Assembly (NCBI GenBank): GCA_964544655.1
Contig: CAZJCM010000022.1
Span: 1 to 49,888, forward strand
Source of the DNA: HyVt-443 sp964544655
GTDB lineage: Bacteria; Pseudomonadota; Gammaproteobacteria; Chromatiales; Chromatiaceae
Length of the DNA stretch: 49,888 nt
Direction: 5' to 3'
Shown here: positions 43,669 to 49,888 of the stretch, in pieces
How the letters are laid out: each line of letters begins with the position of its first letter
How positions within the stretch are numbered: position 1 is the stretch's first letter
The notes under the pieces: generated by a model
Databases searched by the model: none
What the model was told of the DNA's origin: nothing
What the model saw: only the letters and a program-made list of their open reading frames with translations
Translations under genes and position numbers: made by a program

Positions 43669-46329
43669 TCAGATCTCCAGGGGCTTACGGCTGCTCAGTG
43701 GACGGTTACGCCAGCCATAGATCAGGATCAGCAGCGCAGGCAACAGCAGCAGATCGAACAATAGCGCCGCCAACAGACCGATCGTGGTCAGCATGCCAAA
43801 GTGGGTGGTGGGCACGAACTGGGAGAGGGTCAGCACCAGAAACTGGGCACAGAGTATGACCGTGGTGGTCATCACCGCCCGCCCCGCCTGGCGGTAGGTC
43901 CTGACCAGCGCGGTGACTGGCTGGATCCCCCGCCTGACCCGGTGAATGAAACCGTGATAGATATGGATGGTGTCATCGACGGCGATGCCGACGGCAACGC
44001 TCGCGATCATCGCGGTAGCCATATCCAACCAGATACCAAACAGCCCCATGACGATAAAAATGAGCAGAATGGGCGACAGGTTAGGCACCATACAGAGCAG
44101 TGCCGCCCCCAACGAGCGCCACTGTACCAGCAACAGCAGAAAGATCAGTACCAGGGCGCCAAGCAGGCTGTATACCTGCCCTTTTACCAGCAGATCCTCC
44201 TGATCCGCGAACAGCCGGCCGAAGCCGGCGATGTCCCAGGAGACGTCACTGATCCGATGCTGGTCCAGATAATCGCGAATTCGATCCATCAGATCGCTGA
44301 TACGGTTCGCACCATGCACATTGACACTGAGGCGCACATGGGTGAGTCGATATCGCTGATCGACAAAATCGAACAGATCCTCACCATCGTAGACCAGCAG
44401 GTATTGGCTGAGCAGTTGCGGGTCATCAGGAATGCGCCGGTAGGCCGGGTCCTCTGCATGGAAGCCCCAGTTCATATCCTCCACGAAATCCGCCATGGAG
44501 ATGCTCTTGTCCACTTCAGGTTGTGACTCCACCCAAGTCTGAAAGCCACGGATCATCTTCATGACCCGGGGGGATTTGAGGCCATCCTGCCTGGCGCTGG
44601 TGAATACCACGTCGAGAGAAGTGGTACCCACCAACCGCTCTTCGACGACCTCGGTGGCACGCCGCGCTGGATGATCCGGGTGAAAAAACTCCTGCATGTT
44701 GGTCTCTACCTGGATCTTCCCGATCAGTGGCAGGGAGAGCAACAGACCACCGATGATCACCACCACCACCGCCAGCGGATGGCGAACCCCCAGATGAAAC
44801 AGGCGACGCACCAGGCTGTCTATCACCCCCATCCCCGAGCGCCGGCTGGGCCAGTCGGCAAAATCGAAGCGGGCGAATATGTTCGGCAGGATATGGATCA
44901 CGATCAGATAGATCAGCACCACACCTGCGGCCGAGATCAGGCCAAACACCCGTATCGGCGGTATCGGACTCAAGCCCAGAGAGGCCAGGCCGGCCACCGT
45001 GGTCAGGGAGGTGAACAGCGCCGGCCGGCGGATTTCCCGCAACGCCCAGTCCACCCGCGCCTGCCCGGAAAGCCCCCGTTTGGCGGCATAATGCAGGGCA
45101 TTGAACAGATGAATCAAAGCCGCCAGGGTCAATGCCGACAACAGAGGGGGGATGATGCTCGATATCAGATTGAATGGCTGATCCAACAACACATAGAAGG
45201 CGACGGTAGAACTGACCACCACACCAATGGTGATGCCGGTCACGGCCACTGCCAGCAGGCGGCGAAACATCAGCCAGACCAGCAGCAGACCGATCGCCAC
45301 CGTGGCGGGAATGAAGATCATGTTGTCCCGCAGCATAGAACGCAGTTGCGCCACGTCCACAACAATCTGTCCCGCCATCGCGATCAGGTATCCCCCTAAC
45401 CGGTGCTGCTCCACCTGCTCAAGAATGCTGTCTTCCAGCGCCATCCGCGCCATGCTGTCATTGATCGTCACCGGCACTACCAGCAGCGACAAGGCGGAGC
45501 CATCGGCCGCGATCAGCGTGCGCCCGGCAAACCGATCGGCTCTGGCACGGTCACGCCGCTCCAGCGGCCGCAACCGTTCCAGATCCTCCATATCGAGCAG
45601 GGGTTCCACATTGAAGCCATCAGCGGTTCCACTGATATGGTCCTGCCTGGTGATCCCTTTAACGTCATCGATCAGCGGATTGGCCGCCAGTGTTTCGGCC
45701 AGTGCATGGAACGCCTTGAGAAACCCATCGGAATAGAGTGCGACCCCATCGAACAGCAGCAGGATCACTTGGTCGTTGGGGAATTTCTCCTGCAACATGT
45801 CATTCACCTGCACCGAAGGCGCATCCGCAGGCAGGTATATCCTGGGCGCATTATTGACATTCAGGAACAGCAGCAACCCGCTGGGCAGGATCGTGAAGAA
45901 AATCAGGAACAGGGCGCTGAAATAGAGTTTCCAGGGCAACCGGAGGAAGGTGTTTTTCAGGGTCACATCCGCCCGGGTGTAGCAGGTCAAGAGCACCGTC
46001 TGCTCACCCTCGAACCAGGAGCTGTGGGAGACGATCACCACCTCCTGCTCACTGCCGTCCGCCCGCAGCAGGTGGACCTTGACCTTGGGCTGCCTGCGAT
46101 CGGATTCCGCGACTTTCAGGGCCTCGGCGAGATGGGTGCGCAAGCGGGGCTGGTGGCGCCCAATCACCGTATCGAGCAGTGGCACACCATCCAGCTGATC
46201 GAATGACTCATATCCCAGCAAACGGAGATATGCCGGATTGGCATAGACGTAGATGCCATCGTGCACCATGGCAATCGGCTGATCGTCATGCTCCAGCCTG
46301 GCCCGTCGGGTGCGTTCGTCTTCTCTCAT
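43669..46329 (-). CDS. RND/MMPL-family transporter with N-terminal PAS domain
   Basis: 886 residues. An N-terminal PAS domain (about 15-120; PIAMVHDGIYVYANPAYLRLLGYES, split here as PIAMVHDGIYVY and ANPAYLRLLGYES) precedes a duplicated RND/MMPL core. The first membrane helix is near 133-155 (LYFSALFLIFFTILPSG). Helix bundles lie about 340-480 and 730-870, with large periplasmic loops between. Conserved helix residues include SVAVGIAVDDTIHIYHGF (about 790). Such transporters move lipids or hydrophobic compounds to the outer membrane. It is third in a cassette after a LolA-like protein and an outer-membrane barrel. A PAS domain on this family is unusual and suggests direct sensing of the cargo or of redox state. 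The start at 46329 is the first Met. Confidence 0.88.
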   Translation of the reverse strand: MREDERTRRARLEHDDQPIAMVHDGIYVYANPAYLRLLGYESFDQLDGVPLLDTVIGRHQPRLRTHLAEALKVAESDRRQPKVKVHLLRADGSEQEVVIVSHSSWFEGEQTVLLTCYTRADVTLKNTFLRLPWKLYFSALFLIFFTILPSGLLLFLNVNNAPRIYLPADAPSVQVNDMLQEKFPNDQVILLLFDGVALYSDGFLKAFHALAETLAANPLIDDVKGITRQDHISGTADGFNVEPLLDMEDLERLRPLERRDRARADRFAGRTLIAADGSALSLLVVPVTINDSMARMALEDSILEQVEQHRLGGYLIAMAGQIVVDVAQLRSMLRDNMIFIPATVAIGLLLVWLMFRRLLAVAVTGITIGVVVSSTVAFYVLLDQPFNLISSIIPPLLSALTLAALIHLFNALHYAAKRGLSGQARVDWALREIRRPALFTSLTTVAGLASLGLSPIPPIRVFGLISAAGVVLIYLIVIHILPNIFARFDFADWPSRRSGMGVIDSLVRRLFHLGVRHPLAVVVVIIGGLLLSLPLIGKIQVETNMQEFFHPDHPARRATEVVEERLVGTTSLDVVFTSARQDGLKSPRVMKMIRGFQTWVESQPEVDKSISMADFVEDMNWGFHAEDPAYRRIPDDPQLLSQYLLVYDGEDLFDFVDQRYRLTHVRLSVNVHGANRISDLMDRIRDYLDQHRISDVSWDIAGFGRLFADQEDLLVKGQVYSLLGALVLIFLLLLVQWRSLGAALLCMVPNLSPILLIFIVMGLFGIWLDMATAMIASVAVGIAVDDTIHIYHGFIHRVRRGIQPVTALVRTYRQAGRAVMTTTVILCAQFLVLTLSQFVPTTHFGMLTTIGLLAALLFDLLLLPALLILIYGWRNRPLSSRKPLEI

Positions 46330-46335
46330 GAATGA

Positions 46336-47934
46336 TTAGAAACGGACCCGCCAGCCCAGGGTCAGCAAGGAATGGTCTTCATGAAAGCCACCGGGGGTTC
46401 CATCGCCGCCCTGAAAGTAGTGGCCCTCCAGGTAGATTTCGTGGGGTTCCCAGCCGATGTAGGCGATCTCCGGGTTGATATAGATGTCATTTTCGCCCAA
46501 GCCGACGAAGAACCGGGTCTTGGCACGCCAGCGGTTGTGGGCGAAAGGTGTTTCCACTGAGCCGTTTATGGAGTAGATCGCCGTCCGGTCCAGCACATCC
46601 GGGGCATTGATCATATTGCTGCCGGTCAACTGGATGTTGACCCGGGTGTCACCGTCACCAGGGTAGAACTCCACGGCAGCGCCCCAGTTGATGCTCTCCA
46701 CAGTGGTATAGCGGCCGTCCAGACGGGTGGCCGGAGTGTCACTCAGCCACACTCCTTCAAGTCGCCAGGTGGCGCCCGCCGCTTCGACGGCGATATCGCC
46801 TCCCACGGCCCAGCTGCGAGGATACTCTGCCCGAAATACCCCGGTCGTCGCATCGAAGCGGAAGTATGGTGCAGACTGGCGCGTCTTCTGTAGTGTAAGG
46901 CCATAGTCGAAGGCGGCGTTGGATGCGCTGAAGCGCATGGCAAAACCGCCATCGGAATCCGGCACTTCGGTGTCGAACGCGGAATTCCTGATCAGCGCTG
47001 ACATGGCGGGCGTCGAAGGCAGACCAATAATCCTTCCTGCCGTACGGTCAACCGGGTACCAGACACTCTCCTCTCCGGGTAGCACGGCCCCCCTGAACAG
47101 GGGAAGATAGATCAGGTCCAGCTTGCCGGCAGCGAAAAAACGCTCCAGGCGCACCATTGGCGTGGCCCGCCGCCGGTCTGGCAGGTCATCGAGGATATAG
47201 CGGGACAGATCCCAGGTACTGAACCGGTCGCTGGGTGGCAGCTCATCGATCCGGCCCCAGATCACCTTGTCTGCCCCCAGGGTCAGCCGATACCCCTCTG
47301 TACGGTAACGAAGGAATGTTTCTGCATAATCGAGACGGCTGCGATCCCAGTCTGCACCGCCACTCTGATACAGGCCGTCCAGCCGGGCTGACATCTGCAC
47401 CTCCCACTGGGGCGCCGGCAACCAGCGGGCCGTTGCCTTGGCGAACAGATAACCTTGGTCGTCAGCTATCGGGTTGGTCCTGGTAAAATGCCCATATTCC
47501 GCCCACAGTTCATCCAGTTTTAGACTGAAGCCGGATCCATTGCCTCCAGCCACGCTGCCGGCTGTCGTTGCAATGTCAGTGGCATCACCGTTTTCGTCTT
47601 CCAGCTCAAGCACTTCGGCAGTAGCATCCTCATCTTCAATCAGCAATGGCTCCTCATCATCCACCTCTTCAGGACCGGCGACTTCATCTCCTGCGGCCCC
47701 CGGAGTCTTGGCGTTCTGGCCGTCCTCAGAGTCGTCGGCATCGAGCAGCACCGGCTCATCGCCAGCCGGAGTGTCATCATCGATCACCACACTGCCATCA
47801 TCCTCTATCAGCAGTTCGTCTCCATCATCCACCGTCATTTCAGGGTCGGCTGCCTGTAATGGGGAGCAGGCCAACAGGCCAGCCACGAACAGACCGGCAA
47901 CTGGGCTCAGCATGGGTATTCGATGGCATTTCAT
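46336..47934 (-). CDS. Outer-membrane beta-barrel protein with acidic N-terminal region
   Basis: 532 residues. A signal peptide (about 1-28) is followed by a very acidic stretch (about 30-118) with the repeated phrases LLIEDDGSVVIDDD and LLIEDEDATAEVLELE, then about 400 residues of alternating beta strands that end in WRVRF, a C-terminal Phe typical of outer-membrane barrels. The barrel resembles DUF1302-like proteins that travel with LolA-like and RND genes; this is a similarity of context and pattern, not a confirmed hit. It lies 6 bp before the transporter gene and 30 bp after the LolA-like gene, so it may be the outer-membrane end of a transport route. The acidic part could bind Ca2+ or span the periplasm. 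Confidence 0.75.
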   Translation of the reverse strand: MKCHRIPMLSPVAGLFVAGLLACSPLQAADPEMTVDDGDELLIEDDGSVVIDDDTPAGDEPVLLDADDSEDGQNAKTPGAAGDEVAGPEEVDDEEPLLIEDEDATAEVLELEDENGDATDIATTAGSVAGGNGSGFSLKLDELWAEYGHFTRTNPIADDQGYLFAKATARWLPAPQWEVQMSARLDGLYQSGGADWDRSRLDYAETFLRYRTEGYRLTLGADKVIWGRIDELPPSDRFSTWDLSRYILDDLPDRRRATPMVRLERFFAAGKLDLIYLPLFRGAVLPGEESVWYPVDRTAGRIIGLPSTPAMSALIRNSAFDTEVPDSDGGFAMRFSASNAAFDYGLTLQKTRQSAPYFRFDATTGVFRAEYPRSWAVGGDIAVEAAGATWRLEGVWLSDTPATRLDGRYTTVESINWGAAVEFYPGDGDTRVNIQLTGSNMINAPDVLDRTAIYSINGSVETPFAHNRWRAKTRFFVGLGENDIYINPEIAYIGWEPHEIYLEGHYFQGGDGTPGGFHEDHSLLTLGWRVRF

Positions 47935-47964
47935 GGCTGCAGCATTCCTTTATATAAGTAATAG

Positions 47965-48783
47965 TTAAGGGCGATAGGTCATTTCACGGCTGTCATCAGA
48001 CAATGCCCGCTGGGAGAACAGCGCATCAGGCAGACCTTGGTCATACTTGATTCGTTGCGTCAACAGGCGCGTCCGATGCCCCGTTTTCAGGTCGTACATG
48101 GTGCTGTCCAGTATCACCCAGTAGCCCTGTACCTTCTTTATCTTCCGTGCCCGCAAACGCTTTACCGGCTTTTTCCGGCCTTTCTTGTATAAATCAACAC
48201 GAAGGGGAATCAAGGTCTTGCGATGCACCCAGCTGACGCGCTTCGAATAAATGGAATTACTCGGATCCCTGGGCGTACTGACCAGCACGTCACATTTGAT
48301 CTTTCCCACCTTTCCTTTACCGATGAGCTTGTGATAGTCCATCCCCACCTCGCGGTCACGCAAATCCTCGTATACGAAGTCGGAACCGACGAACCGTCCA
48401 CCCTTGCGCGAGGATGAGATGCGCCTGACCCGATCCAGGGCTGGCAGGTAGAGCCATTGGTCACTCTTGTCGCCAGGATGATCCAACGTCAGCAATCCGG
48501 TGCCAGCGATATCCGTGGGTTCGACGAACCGCATTAGATTCCAACGCTCGGCCGGCCCTTTGTCCTTGACATAGCTGTAGAGGATCCGCTTGCGAGGCTT
48601 GCCCCCCTTCTCCGCCAGCAGCATCAGCACCTTGGAGCTTACATCCTTGCCCGATGGGCGATCGTACATCTGCTGCGCCAATCGCTTCCCAGGCTCATTC
48701 TCAAGGCTGGATGCGGCCGATACCGTATGAACAAAAAACGGCAACAATAGGATCGCAAACAGATAGGAACGGCGTTTCATCAT
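47965..48783 (-). CDS. LolA-like outer-membrane lipoprotein-sorting family protein
   Basis: 272 residues from ATG 48783 (or 48780), with a signal peptide MKRRSYLFAILLLPFFVHTV. The frame extends to 48873, but that part covers the promoter region. RWNLMRFVEPTDIAGTGLLT (about 82) and DQWLYLPALDRVRRISSSRK (about 112), then GSDFVYEDLRDRE, are typical of the PF17131 LolA-like family that accompanies RND exporters. It should bind a lipid-like molecule in the periplasm. First gene of the cassette, with an inverted repeat around its -10. Confidence 0.85.
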   Translation of the reverse strand: MMKRRSYLFAILLLPFFVHTVSAASSLENEPGKRLAQQMYDRPSGKDVSSKVLMLLAEKGGKPRKRILYSYVKDKGPAERWNLMRFVEPTDIAGTGLLTLDHPGDKSDQWLYLPALDRVRRISSSRKGGRFVGSDFVYEDLRDREVGMDYHKLIGKGKVGKIKCDVLVSTPRDPSNSIYSKRVSWVHRKTLIPLRVDLYKKGRKKPVKRLRARKIKKVQGYWVILDSTMYDLKTGHRTRLLTQRIKYDQGLPDALFSQRALSDDSREMTYRP

Positions 48784-48824
48784 GGCAGCTGGCATCATCC
48801 ATCGGCACCTGTTGAAAGCATTAT

Positions 48825-48867
48825 TAACAACCAATGAGAAAAACATACTATATCTCATTGTAACAAC
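48825..48867 (-). promoter_or_regulatory. Operator-like palindrome around the -10 of the LolA-barrel-RND cassette
   Basis: CAATGAGA (48832-48839) and TCTCATTG (48853-48860) are exact 8-bp inverted repeats around a 13-base spacer. The minus-strand hexamer TATAGT (48847-48852, five of six -10 matches) lies in that spacer. The element is bounded on both sides by the same seven bases TAACAAC (48825-48831 and 48861-48867). The layout suits a repressor site covering the promoter. Confidence 0.55.
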
Positions 48868-48956
48868 AGCCAAGTTTTACCGCAGGAAAATGCGTTGGAA
48901 GGCCGGGATCCATGGCCAGTCTGCCGTGAAGAGGTTGGTTGGGTGGTATGTGGATG

Positions 48957-48984
48957 AAAAAAGGCCGCTGATCAGCGGCCTTTT
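48957..48984. terminator. Bidirectional rho-independent terminator without a clear gene
   Basis: GGCCGCT-GATC-AGCGGCC forms a 7-bp stem with a four-base loop, flanked by A-run on the left and TTTT on the right, so it can work in both directions. No intact gene ends into it: on the minus strand the DNA to its right is decayed. The remaining 48985-49261 shows no gene or repeat I can support. Confidence 0.7.
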
Positions 48985-49261
48985 CTATGTGGATGGCGTC
49001 CCGTGGGGGATGGTGCATTAACCCCAGGAAGTACGGAAAACGATATTCTACCCCCAGAAAACCGACAACAACCGAGAAGCAAGCATAAGTCGTTTCTTAT
49101 ATACTAAAGCCCCACAAGATGCGCTCATCATAACCTTTTGTTTTGAATGCTGTTTGATCAGTCTGCTTGTGATGCGACCCTTACGTGTGCGCTGCTCCCA
49201 ATAAAATTGGCAACCACTATTAACCCGTAACATCAACACCACAGTTAGCCTGCGTCGAGCA

Positions 49262-49552
49262 TCAAGCATACCCTCCATCATCAAGACGATCGAGTGTGGC
49301 ATGGATAAGATCGCGTTGTCCTTGACCGACCGGGATCTGCTCACCAAGCGACGGAAATGACTGCATGAGCCACTTTGGGGCCACTTCTTCCCCTCCGAAT
49401 ACATGAATGGCATAAAGCGCAAGCTCCGGCTCAAGTTCGGCTAACCGTTACCATGCCTCTTTGATATTTTTCGCGTGCTCTTCCTGGCACTGGATGATTG
49501 TCCGAGTCAGTGCACGTAGATCCTTTCCTGATAACTTTGCAACCTTGTTCAG
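49262..49552 (-). pseudogene. Decayed DUF2384-like (Xre/MbcA/ParS-type) antitoxin remnant
   Basis: One minus-strand frame reads LNKVAKLSGKDLRALTRTI and then, after an in-frame stop at 49448-49450, RLAELEPELALYAIHVFGGE, EVAPKWLMQSFPSLGEQIPV and ATLDRLDDGGYA before a stop at 49262. The VFG-x-A-x2-WL-x4-P-x-LG pattern and the ending L-x-R-x-x-x-G resemble the toxin-binding domain of DUF2384 antitoxins of RES-type systems. Another stop (TAG) lies at 49553-49555 and no start codon with a ribosome site exists after the internal stop. No RES-domain toxin frame follows in 49000-49261. The family call is by pattern only. Confidence 0.4.
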
Positions 49553-49642
49553 CTAGTCAACGCCGCTCACTACTGCTCAGCCACTATGCGCTACACGAAT
49601 ACCTGGGCCAGATGTGGTACCAGATGCGGGGGCAGGCATAGT

Positions 49643-49888
49643 TTACAGCGGACTCGGAACCGCGCACCCCCTGCCCTTGCGATCAGAGCGAGGGTCACTG
49701 GACAAAGTGCGTGAACTGAAAATATACTGCGAACCAAAGGAGAGTGCGGCATTGGGGTATTTTCTTGCCAAGGCATTAGGCAAATAGACCGCTCCCAGGC
49801 CCAGCTCAAGGTCACTTTCATGGATGCTGCGCATATGTTCGATTCGACGTTGAAGGGGCTCGACAAGAGGATCAGGGAGCATGGTGAC
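49643..49888 (-). pseudogene. Integron-type tyrosine recombinase (IntI) fragment, runs off right edge
   Basis: From the window edge the frame reads VTMLPDPLVEPLQRRIEHMR, then HESDLELGLGAVYLPNALAR, KYPNAALSFGSQYIFSS and RTLSSDPRSDRKGRG before a stop at 49643. TMLP, the HExDL-x-G-x-G-x-VYLP-x-AL-x-RKYPNA block, the WQY-type segment (here SQY) and FPS-x-LS-x-DPRS are characteristic of integron integrases, including their family-specific extra helix. After DPRS the expected catalytic HxxR and Tyr region is missing; unrelated sequence follows, so the copy is truncated. Its 5' part lies beyond the window. In integrons the attI site and cassettes lie on the 5' side of intI, so any array should be to the right of this window. 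Confidence 0.75.

Noticed and set aside
49048..49434. Minus-strand 128-residue open frame
   Set aside because: Its translation is Arg/Ser-rich and unlike any family, and it overlaps the decayed antitoxin-like frame, which has more family-like sequence.
49200..49460. Possible attC sites (GTTRRRY/RYYYAAC pairs) near the integrase fragment
   Set aside because: GTTAGCC and GGCTAAC-like strings occur, but none pairs into the two-box imperfect palindrome of an attC site.

Overview
The window looks like chromosomal DNA of a GC-rich gammaproteobacterium. The gene order rnm-yciO-M50 protease-trpS-scpA-scpB-rluB, yciB-yciI, mfd-csiV and napFDAGHBC are all gammaproteobacterial arrangements. A very large pyruvate:ferredoxin oxidoreductase with an RnfB-like partner, a glycogen cluster and a periplasmic nitrate reductase would suit a facultative, possibly sulfur-oxidising (Chromatiales/Sedimenticola/Thiodiazotropha-like) lineage. 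That placement is inference, because no rRNA or marker gene was searched.

Layout. 1-5752: a 2-oxoacid:ferredoxin oxidoreductase (C-terminus cut by the window edge) and an RnfB-like iron-sulfur protein on the minus strand, divergent from a LysR regulator; a perfect T-N11-A palindrome lies between them. 6003-7620: a membrane-anchored coiled-coil protein and a CnoX-type chaperedoxin with no ordinary start codon. 7663-11161: a ChaN-PDZ lipoprotein divergent from an exported M1 metallopeptidase. 11178-14732: a class IV aminotransferase and an EamA transporter, divergent from a MocR-type regulator. 14800-23187: an FMN reductase and GalU, then MalQ, a GH57 amylase and GlgC, with GlgB divergent; together these make and remodel glycogen. 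23265-29773: a tight minus-strand housekeeping run of eight genes (rnm, yciO, M50 protease, trpS, scpA, scpB, rluB, endonuclease III-like). 29930-31660: yciB, yciI and a PpiC-type isomerase. 31682-39163: moaA (molybdenum cofactor) next to napFDAGHBC, the molybdoenzyme system that uses that cofactor; the nap promoter carries two FNR/DNR-type boxes. 39418-43658: mfd and csiV. 43669-48783: a three-gene envelope cassette (LolA-like protein, acidic outer-membrane barrel, PAS-RND transporter) with a palindrome around its -10. 48874-49888: gene-poor, decayed DNA containing an orphan terminator, a broken DUF2384-like antitoxin frame and a fragment of an integron integrase running off the right edge.

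The parts most worth follow-up are the PFOR/RnfB/LysR unit, the PAS-RND cassette with its flanked palindrome, the nap promoter with a terminator inside the operon, the ATC-initiated cnoX, and the integron remnant. No CRISPR array, tRNA, rRNA or intact insertion sequence was seen.
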